Notes: generated from the sequence alone by a model not told the origin. A DNA stretch of 11,055 nucleotides from an uncultured Bacilli bacterium (GCA_947584105.1 CANPWK010000025.1:1-11055); one strand, 5' to 3'. Positions 1-6,022 are shown, numbered from the stretch's first letter. Made by a program: numbers and translations.

Positions 1-91
1 CAAATCTTAGTTTTTTTTATTAAATATATAATTTATACATATTTATATCAGTTATTAATTAAAATAATTAATAGAAAATAAAAATTAGACA

Positions 92-120
92 TTGTATAAA
101 AAGCTATAATTTGCTATAAT
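92..120 (+). promoter_or_regulatory. Promoter of the sugar kinase gene
   Basis: A perfect TATAAT at 115-120 is preceded by TGC (112-114), making an extended -10; a weak -35, TTGTAT at 92-97, lies 17 bp upstream. A second TATAAT at 105-110 repeats the GCTATAATT block but has no suitably spaced -35. The predicted transcript would start near 127, just ahead of the Shine-Dalgarno AGGAAG at 131-136. Confidence 0.6.
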
Positions 121-145
121 TAATAATAATAGGAAGATGATAATT

Positions 146-1036
146 ATGAAAGTATTGTGTATTGGTCATGCGACATATGATATAGTTATTCCAGTTAGCG
201 GTTATCCTAAAGAAAATACTAAAAATAGAATTAATGAAATTTATTATTGTGGTGGTGGACCTGCTAGTAATGCTGCATATTTATTGGGCAAATGGGGAAT
301 TGATACTTATTTTGCCGGTTTAATTGGTGATGATTATCCAGGAATGGTTATAGAAAAAGAATTTGAGCATGTTAATATTCATACTGATTATTTAAAAAAG
401 TCAAAAAACTATAAAACAACGAAATCTTATGTAATTGTGAATAAAGAAAATGCATCTAGAACTTCTTTGGCTTGTCAAGATAGTCCTAAATATTTAGATA
501 ATTTGGATATTAGTATTAAACCAGATATTATTTTAATTGATGGTCAAGAGTATGAGTTGTCTCTTAACGTAATTAAACAAAATAAAGATTGTAAGGTAAT
601 TATTGATGCAGGTAGATGTACCGAAAATGTAGTAAACCTATGTAAATTTTGTGATTATATAGTATGCTCTAAAAACTTTGCTTGCGAATATACTAAATCG
701 GAAAATTTAAATGAAATGTTTGAGATTTTAAGAAATGATTTTAAAGGGGAAATTATTATTACTTTGGAACAAGATGGATGTGCTTACTATGATGATGGAG
801 TTAAAGTTATAAAAGCACTTAAATTGCAGCCTATAGATACAACTGCTGCCGGAGATATATTTCATGGGGCATTTACTTATGGTATTGCTTGTAATTGGGA
901 TATGTATAAGATATTATCATTTGCAAATACAACTTCTGGTTTGTCAGTTACAAAAATGACTGGTAGAAAATCAATATTTCCACTTACTATAGTAGAAAGT
1001 GTGTATGATGAACTTAGAAGACGTAATTTTTATTGA
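146..1036 (+). CDS. PfkB/ribokinase-family carbohydrate kinase
   Basis: This 296-residue protein is a cytoplasmic ATP-dependent sugar or nucleoside kinase of the PfkB (ribokinase) superfamily. The N-terminal signature GGGPASNAA lies at residues 36-44 and the C-terminal signature DTTAAGD at 231-237, where Asp237 is the expected catalytic base and the AAGD turn forms the anion hole; the usual form is GAGD, so the first Gly is Ala here. TLEQDGC (206-212) matches the strand before the ATP site. Length fits the family (about 300). The substrate cannot be read from sequence; ribokinase, fructokinase and adenosine-kinase types share these motifs. ATG 146 is chosen over ATG 137 because AGGAAG (131-136) directly abuts 137 but sits 9 bases before 146. 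The protein has 11 cysteines, many for a cytosolic enzyme of this size. Its 3' end overlaps the next gene. Confidence 0.9.
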   Translation: MKVLCIGHATYDIVIPVSGYPKENTKNRINEIYYCGGGPASNAAYLLGKWGIDTYFAGLIGDDYPGMVIEKEFEHVNIHTDYLKKSKNYKTTKSYVIVNKENASRTSLACQDSPKYLDNLDISIKPDIILIDGQEYELSLNVIKQNKDCKVIIDAGRCTENVVNLCKFCDYIVCSKNFACEYTKSENLNEMFEILRNDFKGEIIITLEQDGCAYYDDGVKVIKALKLQPIDTTAAGDIFHGAFTYGIACNWDMYKILSFANTTSGLSVTKMTGRKSIFPLTIVESVYDELRRRNFY

Positions 1037-1274
1037 TAATTTACCTACAATTGATTTACATGGTTTTGATCGTGATTATGCTAAAATTAAAATTAATGAA
1101 TTTATTATGGATAATTTGAAAATGAAAAATAGTATTTTAGTAATTATTCATGGGATTGGTAATGGTATTTTAAAAAAGGAAACTCATAAGTTTCTAGCAA
1201 ATAATAAAAATGTCTTAGATTTTAAGCTTTTTTATAAAAATGTTGGAATTACTATAGTTAAAATTAATGTTTGA
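1005..1274 (+). CDS. Stand-alone Smr-domain protein
   Basis: A small (89-residue) protein made of little more than one Smr domain, the domain found at the C terminus of MutS2. Both hallmark motifs are present: DLHG at residues 17-20 and HGIGNGILK at 49-57 (the HGxGxG loop). Smr domains bind nucleic acid and many are endonucleases acting on RNA or branched DNA; in MutS2 proteins the domain has been tied to cleavage of mRNA in collided ribosomes. Which applies here is unknown. The gene overlaps the end of the kinase gene by about 30 bases, suggesting translational coupling, though the two functions have no obvious link. The start is uncertain: ATG 1005 or 1008 follow a weak AGAAAG (994-999), GTG 999 is less likely, and AGAAG at 1016-1020 could even serve an ATT at 1026 close to the domain's beginning. 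Confidence 0.85.
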   Translation: MMNLEDVIFIDNLPTIDLHGFDRDYAKIKINEFIMDNLKMKNSILVIIHGIGNGILKKETHKFLANNKNVLDFKLFYKNVGITIVKINV

Positions 1275-1299
1275 CATTAAATAATTTATATGATAATAT
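1271..1299 (+). promoter_or_regulatory. Promoter of the repeat surface protein gene
   Basis: A perfect -35 TTGACA (1271-1276) overlaps the TGA stop codon of the Smr gene (1272-1274). After 17 bp comes TAATAT (1294-1299), preceded by TGA as an extended -10. Transcription would start near 1306, followed by the Shine-Dalgarno GAGGGTG (1314-1320). No terminator separates it from the Smr gene, so readthrough is also possible. Confidence 0.6.
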
Positions 1300-1326
1300 A
1301 TTTCGTATTAAAAGAGGGTGAATGTA

Positions 1327-2508
1327 ATGTATAAAGAAAGAAAGGAAACATTAGGCATACTCAATTATTTAGTATATGGTTTAATAGTAGTGTTAATAAT
1401 TACTATTATTATTGTTATAATGTTAAAATCCTCTAATAAAAAAGTAGAAAAAAAAGTAGAGATGATATTATATAGTGAGAAACAGTTGGAAGATATTGAA
1501 ACAAATTATAATCAAGAATTTGCATCAAACATGGCAAATTTTAAATATAATGTTATTGATTACTATAAAGATAAATTAGGTAAAGAAAAAGTTAATATGA
1601 ATTTAACTTTACAAGAATTATATGATAAACATTTTAGTGAAGTACTTAGTGTAGATGCTATTGCTTGTGATAGTAACAGTAATGTAATTATTACAAAAGT
1701 TGGTAGTGAGTATAAATTATCATTTAGTTTAATTTGTAGTGAAAAAGTTTCTTTAGTAACATATTTAGGAAAATATGATTATTGTAAAGATAATGCTTTA
1801 TGTGAAAAGAAAGTAGAAAAGACAACAAAGAAATCAGAGACTCAAAAAGATGATAAAAATAATAATAAAGATGATAAAACTGAAAATGAAAAAATAGACA
1901 ATGAAAAAGTAGAAAATGAAAATACGGTTACTGAAAATGATAATAAAAAAGATTCAGTTAATAGTAAATATTTATATTATGAATATACCTTAAAACCAAA
2001 TGATAATATTGGTGTTTATTCTGAATGGTCTAATTGGGATAAAAATAAAATTGAAGCTACAGTTATGATGGAAGTAGAGAAAAAAACAGAAGATGAGACA
2101 AAAACTGAAAATTGTACTGAAACTAAAGAAGAGACATATATTTCTGGATATAAGACAGAAGAATATATTACAGGTTATACTACCAAAAAAGTTAAAATAG
2201 ATACAAAAAAAGTTCAAACTGGTACCCGCCAGAGAGTGGTTAATGGAAAAGTGGTAGTAGAAAAAATATATAGGGAGGACCCTATATATGCATATCAAGA
2301 AGTTCCTGTTTATGCGACAAAGAAAACTCCTATATATGCAACAAGAAAAGTAACAGTTAATAATTGTAAGGAAAAAGTAGATTATTACCGATATAGAGTT
2401 TTTGAATACAATAAGGGTTTAAACTATATAGTTTATAGTACTAATATTAATGATAGTGATTTATTAAATAGGGGTTATATAAAAACTGGTAATACAAAGG
2501 AAATATAA
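1327..2508 (+). CDS. Membrane-anchored surface protein with Tyr-rich short repeats
   Basis: I do not recognise a characterised family. The 393-residue product has a short basic N terminus, one transmembrane helix (about residues 11-33) with basic residues on both sides, and presumably an extracellular remainder. Residues 40-159 form a globular-looking segment with paired cysteines, followed by a Lys/Glu/Asp/Asn-rich linker (about 160-208). The C-terminal part starts with YSEWSNW (Trp234, Trp237), a motif I associate with the tails of many Bacillota surface proteins. It continues with two 9-residue repeats (271-288), three 8-residue repeats P-[IV]-Y-A (319-342) and YYRYR-containing sequence to the end. 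No LPxTG-type sorting signal is present, so anchoring should be by the helix. ATG 1327 is preferred over GTG 1318 because GAGGGTG (1314-1320) overlaps the latter. A structural or envelope role is only inference. Confidence 0.75.
   Translation: MYKERKETLGILNYLVYGLIVVLIITIIIVIMLKSSNKKVEKKVEMILYSEKQLEDIETNYNQEFASNMANFKYNVIDYYKDKLGKEKVNMNLTLQELYDKHFSEVLSVDAIACDSNSNVIITKVGSEYKLSFSLICSEKVSLVTYLGKYDYCKDNALCEKKVEKTTKKSETQKDDKNNNKDDKTENEKIDNEKVENENTVTENDNKKDSVNSKYLYYEYTLKPNDNIGVYSEWSNWDKNKIEATVMMEVEKKTEDETKTENCTETKEETYISGYKTEEYITGYTTKKVKIDTKKVQTGTRQRVVNGKVVVEKIYREDPIYAYQEVPVYATKKTPIYATRKVTVNNCKEKVDYYRYRVFEYNKGLNYIVYSTNINDSDLLNRGYIKTGNTKEI
2137..2190 (+). repeat. Two tandem 9-residue coding repeats (Y-I-x-G-Y)
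   Basis: Residues 271-279 (YISGYKTEE) and 280-288 (YITGYTTKK) of the surface protein are consecutive copies of the pattern Y-I-[ST]-G-Y-[KT]-T-[EK]-[EK]. The alternation of hydrophobic/aromatic and polar residues suggests extended beta strands. Confidence 0.75.
2266..2289. repeat. Perfect 10-bp inverted repeat within the surface protein gene
   Basis: ATATATAGGG (2266-2275) and CCCTATATAT (2280-2289) form a perfect 10-bp stem with loop AGGA (2276-2279). It lies inside the coding region just before the 8-residue repeats. There is no T run after it, so it is not a terminator. Confidence 0.7.
2281..2352 (+). repeat. Three tandem 8-residue coding repeats (P-[IV]-Y-A)
   Basis: Residues 319-326 (PIYAYQEV), 327-334 (PVYATKKT) and 335-342 (PIYATRKV) are three 24-base units in frame. 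Copies 1 and 3 share the identical 12 bases CCTATATATGCA (2281-2292 and 2329-2340), pointing to recent duplication or sequence exchange. Confidence 0.8.
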
Positions 2509-2555
2509 TATAAAAATTAATTTAATTAATTAGTATAATTTTCTTTTTTATATAG

Positions 2556-2589
2556 GATATTTGTTAATTAATAAATATCTTTTTATTTT
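2556..2589 (+). terminator. Intrinsic terminator after the surface protein gene
   Basis: GATATTTGTT (2556-2565), loop AATT and AATAAATATC (2570-2579) make a 10-bp stem with one G-U pair, followed by a T-rich tail TTTTTATTTT (2580-2589). The stem is AT-rich and so of modest stability. The rest of the 227-base gap (2509-2735) holds AT-rich sequence and the downstream promoter. Confidence 0.6.
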
Positions 2590-2675
2590 GTAATTAATAA
2601 TTAATTCACTATAAAAATTTATTGTCCAGTAGTTGTAAACAACGATTATTTAGATTTTTTTTAGCATAATTTTGT

Positions 2676-2704
2676 TTGACTTTAATATAATATTATGATA
2701 TCAT
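2676..2704 (+). promoter_or_regulatory. Promoter of the unknown-deoD operon, with palindrome over the -10
   Basis: The -35 TTGACT (2676-2681) is followed after 17 bp by TATCAT (2699-2704), itself preceded by TGA (2696-2698). The -10 lies inside a perfect 14-bp palindrome, TTATGATATCATAA (2693-2706), and TATGATA recurs at 2708-2714, so a repressor operator is possible. The Shine-Dalgarno GGAGGTG follows at 2725-2731. Confidence 0.6.
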
Positions 2705-2735
2705 AAATATGATAGAGTAGTGTCGGAGGTGAATT

Positions 2736-3155
2736 ATGAAAGATACCTATTTATTTGATTATGTTAATGAGAATGAGTTTAAAAAACTTGAAAGATCAAT
2801 AAAAAAATATAATATGTTAGCATATAAACAATTATATTTTAAGTATTATCCATCATTAAAATCGGGTAAATTTTTAGGTAAAATCATTGATAAAAATTCA
2901 TCTAATAATACAACTACCTACGAATTAAAATTAGCTACCGATACTATGTTTGCTAAGGTTCATGGAACTATTAGGTTGTATTATATAGTTTATGAAAAAG
3001 AAAAAATAGTTATGCTTGATAAATTTGAGCCAATTGAAATTTTAAGTGAAGGTCATGCTTCAGAGTTAGTAACATATAAAGGAGTTATGGTTTCAAAGCA
3101 GCATGCTGATAAAGATATGTTTAAAATAAATTTATTGAATATGATAGATAAATGA
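2736..3155 (+). CDS. Conserved-looking hypothetical protein, 139 aa
   Basis: I do not recognise this protein. It is 139 residues, with no signal peptide or transmembrane helix, so probably cytoplasmic. The N-terminal half is basic and tyrosine-rich; a polar stretch with several Asn and Thr (about residues 54-62) separates it from a beta-strand-rich part with alternating hydrophobic residues, followed by an acidic-hydrophobic segment and a C-terminal helix. The start is well supported: GGAGGTG (2725-2731) lies 4 bases before ATG 2736. Its TGA stop (3153-3155) is 10 bases before deoD, whose Shine-Dalgarno begins right after, so the two form an operon behind one promoter. A role related to nucleoside use or its regulation would be a guess from position only. 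Confidence 0.8.
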   Translation: MKDTYLFDYVNENEFKKLERSIKKYNMLAYKQLYFKYYPSLKSGKFLGKIIDKNSSNNTTTYELKLATDTMFAKVHGTIRLYYIVYEKEKIVMLDKFEPIEILSEGHASELVTYKGVMVSKQHADKDMFKINLLNMIDK

Positions 3156-3165
3156 TGAGGTGAAT

Positions 3166-3876
3166 ATGACAGCACATAATGAAGCAAATCCTGGTGATAT
3201 AGCTAGTATCGTAATAATGTCAGGGGATCCTTTAAGAATAAAACAAATTAAAGAAAAATATTTAAAAGATGCTAAATTAGTTAATAAAATCAGAAATATT
3301 TATGCTTATACAGGTACTTATAAGGGGAAGAGAGTAACAGTGATGGCTCATGGAATGGGGTTGCCTAGTATGGGAATATATGCTTATGAGTTATTTAAAT
3401 TTTATAATGTAGAAAAGATTATTAGATTAGGATCTTGTGGTGCATATATTGAAAATTTAAATCTATTGGATATTATTTTAGTTGAAAATAGTTATACAGA
3501 GAGTAATTTTGCTTATACATTAAATAATGATTTATTGAATATAGTAAATGCTTCATCTGATTTAAATAGTGATATTATGAAAATAGCTAAAGAACAAAAT
3601 ATTAATGTAACTAAATGTAATGTGCTTTCTTCTGATTGTTTTGATTGGTATATAACAGATCTTCAAGTTGTTTTAAATAGATTACCAAAACAATTGAATA
3701 TTGTTGCTGCAGAAATGGAATCATTTGCTTTATTTTATTTAGCAAAAATGTTTAACCGCAAAGCAGCCTGTTTATTGACTGTAGTTGATTCACACTATAA
3801 AAAACAAGAATTAAGTGCTGAAGAGAGACAAAATTCTCTTGATAGAATGACCTTACTAGCTTTAGATAGTATTTAA
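3166..3876 (+). CDS. deoD: Purine nucleoside phosphorylase DeoD
   Basis: This cytoplasmic enzyme of purine salvage splits purine (deoxy)ribonucleosides with phosphate into free base and (deoxy)ribose-1-phosphate. The 236-residue product lines up position by position with E. coli DeoD, the hexameric high-molecular-mass type: His4, Gly20 and Arg24 in GDPLR, Arg43, Arg87 and Ser90 in RLGSCG form the phosphate and ribose sites, EME (183-185) contacts the ribose, and Asp208 with Arg221 correspond to the catalytic Asp204/Arg217 pair. The base-site Ser preceding that Asp in E. coli (VSD) is Val here (VVD). ATG 3166 is chosen over GTG 3160, which is part of the Shine-Dalgarno GAGGTG (3157-3162); this start also puts His4 in register. 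It is cotranscribed with the upstream 139-residue gene. Confidence 0.96.
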   Translation: MTAHNEANPGDIASIVIMSGDPLRIKQIKEKYLKDAKLVNKIRNIYAYTGTYKGKRVTVMAHGMGLPSMGIYAYELFKFYNVEKIIRLGSCGAYIENLNLLDIILVENSYTESNFAYTLNNDLLNIVNASSDLNSDIMKIAKEQNINVTKCNVLSSDCFDWYITDLQVVLNRLPKQLNIVAAEMESFALFYLAKMFNRKAACLLTVVDSHYKKQELSAEERQNSLDRMTLLALDSI

Positions 3877-3910
3877 TATATTATATACTTGCTTTTTTAG
3901 CTTTTTTTTT
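3868..3910 (+). terminator. Probable weak terminator after deoD
   Basis: AGTATTTAA (3868-3876), loop TATA and TTATATACT (3881-3889) pair over 9 positions with one T-T mismatch, followed by T runs at 3893-3898 and 3902-3910. The stem overlaps the stop codon of deoD and its end touches the next gene's -35. AT-only pairing makes it uncertain. Confidence 0.4.
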
Positions 3911-3917
3911 GTATAAT
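3889..3917 (+). promoter_or_regulatory. Promoter of the metallopeptidase-like gene
   Basis: TTGCTT (3889-3894) and a perfect TATAAT (3912-3917) are separated by 17 bp. Transcription would begin near 3924, giving a very short leader that contains the Shine-Dalgarno GGTGA (3928-3932). This is the one proposed promoter in the window without TGn before the -10. Confidence 0.65.
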
Positions 3918-3937
3918 AATTGGACCTGGTGATGACA

Positions 3938-4849
3938 ATGCGAATTTTAACAAGAAAAAAATTAAAAGAAATTATAAATTTTATAGTAAAAAAAGAGGAA
4001 GATAAATATAATATAGATATTGATATGTATGCTCTTTCCAAAAAAGAACTACAAGAAAAAAAGTTAGAAGTTATAGATCGTCAAAAAAATTTTCCTTTTA
4101 ATTTTATCAACTCTAAAAATTATTTTAGTCTTAGATCTATATATTCTAATTATAAATCAGACGGATCTATTTTTATTGGAATTGATAATTATCTTAAATA
4201 TATACCAATTTCTTATAAAAATAGCAAAGAATATTTTATGATTACTTTACATCATGAAATAAGACATTTGTTACAAGATTTAAATATTAACTGCACCAAT
4301 TATTTAGATAATATATTTAAAATAGAAAATTTAGTTTATTATTTTGATTTTAAATACTACATTGAAAATAAAAATATTTTCTTATTTGAAATAGATGCGG
4401 ATGGATATGCATATTATAATGTTTTACTTATGTTAATGCATGATGATAATGTGTCAAAAAAGGAATTAGATCATATTAAATCAAAAATAAAAAATTATAA
4501 AGAAAGATTGGGACTTTATAATTTTAGTGTTATTTTTAATCGCTTAGTTAAATTAGTTCAAAAATATCCTGTAATGGCTAAAGATTCATTTTTAAAAATA
4601 TTTTTTAATGAAAATGGAGTTTTAAAAGATTTTAATGTTATTATAAGTAATCAAGATTTTAATAATTTAGATGCTAAATTTAGGTTAGATATAGTATATT
4701 ATTATAAGGAACAATATCTATTAGATGATGATTTTAATAATATTATTAATAAATACATATCCAATACATCTGATGTTGAGATATATAAAGAAAGAAAAAG
4801 ATTAGAAAAAGTGATGAAACTTCATCATAAAGATAATATTTATTTATAA
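3938..4849 (+). CDS. Putative cytoplasmic zinc metallopeptidase-like protein (HEIRH, ExxADxxA)
   Basis: I cannot assign this 303-residue protein to a named family, but it carries a gluzincin-like signature. HHEIRH at residues 105-110 contains HExxH, giving His106 and His110 as zinc ligands and Glu107 as catalytic base. Forty residues on, FEIDADGYA contains Glu151-x-x-Ala-Asp-x-x-Ala158, the form of third-ligand motif seen in M48 and ImmA/IrrE-type peptidases. Unlike M48 enzymes it has no transmembrane helix or signal peptide. The N-terminal 60 residues are highly basic; the C-terminal 140 look helical, with alternating Lys/Asp/Asn and aromatic residues. Start candidates are TTG 3920, ATG 3932 and ATG 3938; the last fits GGTGA (3928-3932). 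The gene is monocistronic, with its own promoter and terminator. Substrate and activity are unknown. Confidence 0.8.
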   Translation: MRILTRKKLKEIINFIVKKEEDKYNIDIDMYALSKKELQEKKLEVIDRQKNFPFNFINSKNYFSLRSIYSNYKSDGSIFIGIDNYLKYIPISYKNSKEYFMITLHHEIRHLLQDLNINCTNYLDNIFKIENLVYYFDFKYYIENKNIFLFEIDADGYAYYNVLLMLMHDDNVSKKELDHIKSKIKNYKERLGLYNFSVIFNRLVKLVQKYPVMAKDSFLKIFFNENGVLKDFNVIISNQDFNNLDAKFRLDIVYYYKEQYLLDDDFNNIINKYISNTSDVEIYKERKRLEKVMKLHHKDNIYL

Positions 4850-4850
4850 C

Positions 4851-4871
4851 AAAAAAGACTTTAAAAGTCTT
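4851..4871 (-). terminator. Terminator of the tRNA-Lys transcript
   Basis: Reading leftward, AAGACTT and AAGTCTT (4855-4871, loop of 3) form a perfect 7-bp stem followed on the minus strand by a T run (the A's at 4851-4856). On the plus strand no T run follows, so it serves the leftward tRNA transcript. Confidence 0.65.
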
Positions 4872-4877
4872 ATAGTA

Positions 4878-4904
4878 AATTCGAGTATCTCGAATTATTT
4901 TTTT
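4878..4904 (+). terminator. Terminator of the metallopeptidase-like gene
   Basis: AATTCGAG (4878-4885), loop TAT and CTCGAATT (4889-4896) make a perfect 8-bp stem followed by A and T7 (4898-4904). With the minus-strand terminator at 4851-4871 it forms a crossed convergent pair, each lying downstream of its own gene. Confidence 0.75.
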
Positions 4905-4906
4905 AT

Positions 4907-4982
4907 TGGTGTCCCCTTAGGGATTCGAACCCTAGACCCACTGATTAAGAGTCAGTTGCTCTACCAACTGAGCTAAGGAGAC
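4907..4982 (-). tRNA. tRNA-Lys, anticodon CTT
   Basis: The minus strand folds into a complete 76-base cloverleaf: acceptor GTCTCCT/AGGGGAC (one G-U pair), D stem GCTC/GAGC with the AGTTGGTA loop, anticodon stem ACTGA/TCAGT with loop CTCTTAA, a five-base variable loop, T stem TAGGG/CCCTA with loop TTCGAAT, discriminator A and an encoded CCA (4907-4909). Anticodon CTT reads AAG only, so the genome must also carry a TTT lysine tRNA for AAA, much the commoner lysine codon in these genes. It is a single tRNA gene with its own promoter and terminator. Confidence 0.97.
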
Positions 4983-4997
4983 ATCGACTACTAATTA

Positions 4998-5025
4998 AGT
5001 ATATCACATTTTTTATAAAAATCAA
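4998..5025 (-). promoter_or_regulatory. Promoter of tRNA-Lys
   Basis: On the minus strand, -35 TTGATT (5020-5025) and -10 TATACT (4998-5003) are 16 bp apart, with TGA directly before the -10. Transcription would start near 4991, about 9 bases before the mature 5' end at 4982. Confidence 0.7.
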
Positions 5026-5032
5026 ATATTTA

Positions 5033-5100
5033 TTTAAAAAATAATAAAAAAAACCTTTAAAAAATAATAAAAAAAACCTTTAAAAAATAATAAAAAAAAC
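5033..5100. repeat. Three tandem 23-bp A-tract repeats
   Basis: Units at 5033-5055, 5056-5078 and 5079-5100 are identical except that the last lacks its final base. Each unit is TTT, A6, TAAT, A8, CC. The six A-tracts (5036-5041, 5046-5053, 5059-5064, 5069-5076, 5082-5087, 5092-5099) have centres alternately 11 and 12 bp apart, near one DNA helical turn, which is the arrangement of intrinsically curved DNA. The array lies just upstream of the tRNA-Lys promoter and just downstream of the sortase gene. Confidence 0.85.
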
Positions 5101-5122
5101 TATTATTAAAAAATTAATAGTT
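5092..5122 (-). terminator. Terminator of the sortase gene
   Basis: On the minus strand AACTATTA and TAATAGTT (5098-5105 and 5115-5122) form an 8-bp stem with a 9-base loop, followed by T8 (the A's at 5092-5099). The stem overlaps the sortase stop codon (5121-5123), and the T run is the last A-tract of the 23-bp repeat array. Confidence 0.6.
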
Positions 5123-6002
5123 ATCTTTTTTCTCTTTTGATTAATTTAGCATGTAATACAACTTTATCATTATCATTATAGCAAGTAGATAAGGTAAGAA
5201 TTTTATCATTATCATTTACACTAGTTGAGAAATTATGGGCACTTCTTTTTAATAACATATTAGCAAATTCTAAGAATTCTTGATTGTTATTAAAACTTAT
5301 TTTCAAATAATCATTAGTAGTTGGTATTCTATAAACACTAAATACTTGCCATAAAGTGTTTTCTGCTTCAGTAGATAATTTAACAATATAATTGTTTTTA
5401 TTATTTAACCATCCACTAGTTAATATTTTTCTAAGTGATCCAAACATAGTATTATCAACTCTACCATGAGCATAGATAATTGTATTTTTATTGAAATCTG
5501 CTACATTATTTCTATAGTCCATAAATACCCATCCAGCTTTGTTATAACTTTTGTCAAATGTATGAGTTAAATAAAAACTATTATTAGAATATTGAACAAA
5601 TGGATAATTAATATTAGTTCCTCCAACTTGAATCCATCCAACTGTTGAATCATTAGTTTTCTTTAATTGACTGAAATCTACATCTATTAAATTCATTTTT
5701 ATAAAATCCCAATATGGATCAGATTTTGGAACATCATTTTTGATTATTTCTGTATCTTCTGAATCTTTTTTTTCATTTATTTTTATATTATCTTGAACAT
5801 CTTTTATTTGTTTTCCCGTTTTATTAGAATCTAGTTTCCATTTTACAATATTAACTAATGAGATAATTAATATTGTAAAGAAAATTAATAAAAAGATAAA
5901 TAAAATAATATTTTTCCATTTTAATTTTCTCTTTTTTTTCTTTTTAGGATATAATTTACTATATGTACTAGTTCGAGTTAAATTATTTTTCTGTTTATTC
6001 AA
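5121..6002 (-). CDS. Class B-type sortase, catalytic Arg position occupied by Lys
   Basis: A membrane-anchored transpeptidase of the sortase family, which cleaves a sorting signal and links proteins to the cell wall or each other. The 293-residue product has a very basic cytoplasmic N terminus (residues 20-30), one transmembrane helix (31-53), a charged linker and a catalytic domain from about 95. IIYAHG supplies His179 and TLSTC supplies Cys274; the GWIQVGGTNINYPFVQ and FMDYRN segments fit class B. The Arg before the last strand (R-x-V-V-x-A-K in SrtB) is Lys280 in DKVVLHAKL, with no other Arg nearby. TTG 6002 is preferred to GTG 6011 because AAGGAAG (6011-6017) touches the GTG but lies 8 bases before the TTG. 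It follows the CPBP gene on the same strand after 79 bases, with its own promoter. No substrate gene or second sortase is in view. Confidence 0.9.
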   Translation of the reverse strand: MNKQKNNLTRTSTYSKLYPKKKKKRKLKWKNIILFIFLLIFFTILIISLVNIVKWKLDSNKTGKQIKDVQDNIKINEKKDSEDTEIIKNDVPKSDPYWDFIKMNLIDVDFSQLKKTNDSTVGWIQVGGTNINYPFVQYSNNSFYLTHTFDKSYNKAGWVFMDYRNNVADFNKNTIIYAHGRVDNTMFGSLRKILTSGWLNNKNNYIVKLSTEAENTLWQVFSVYRIPTTNDYLKISFNNNQEFLEFANMLLKRSAHNFSTSVNDNDKILTLSTCYNDNDKVVLHAKLIKREKR

Positions 6003-6022
6003 AATAATCACTTCCTTATGAT

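Noticed and set aside
1..91. End of an upstream gene or terminator
   Set aside because: There is a TAG at 8-10 and a T8 run at 11-18, but too little sequence to tell a gene end from the tail of a hairpin lying outside the window.
1990..2298. Open frame on the minus strand opposite the surface protein gene
   Set aside because: It lies within a well-supported gene, has no Shine-Dalgarno or promoter, and its Phe/Cys-rich composition is what the reverse of Lys/Glu codons gives.
2288..2353. Short out-of-frame ORF (21 codons) after the GGAGG inside the hairpin
   Set aside because: It is fully inside the surface protein gene, has no recognisable product, and the Shine-Dalgarno would be partly paired.
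2632..2643. Small hairpin GTTG-TAAA-CAAC before a T-rich stretch
   Set aside because: The stem is only 4-5 bp and the T8 run starts about 10 bases later, so it is not a credible terminator.
5033..5100. CRISPR array
   Set aside because: The 23-bp units are directly contiguous without spacers, are simple A-tract sequence, and no cas gene is present.
1327..6002. Sortase-substrate pair of the surface protein and the sortase
   Set aside because: The surface protein has no LPxTG or NPxTx-like motif and no C-terminal hydrophobic tail, and the genes are more than 2.5 kb apart on opposite strands.
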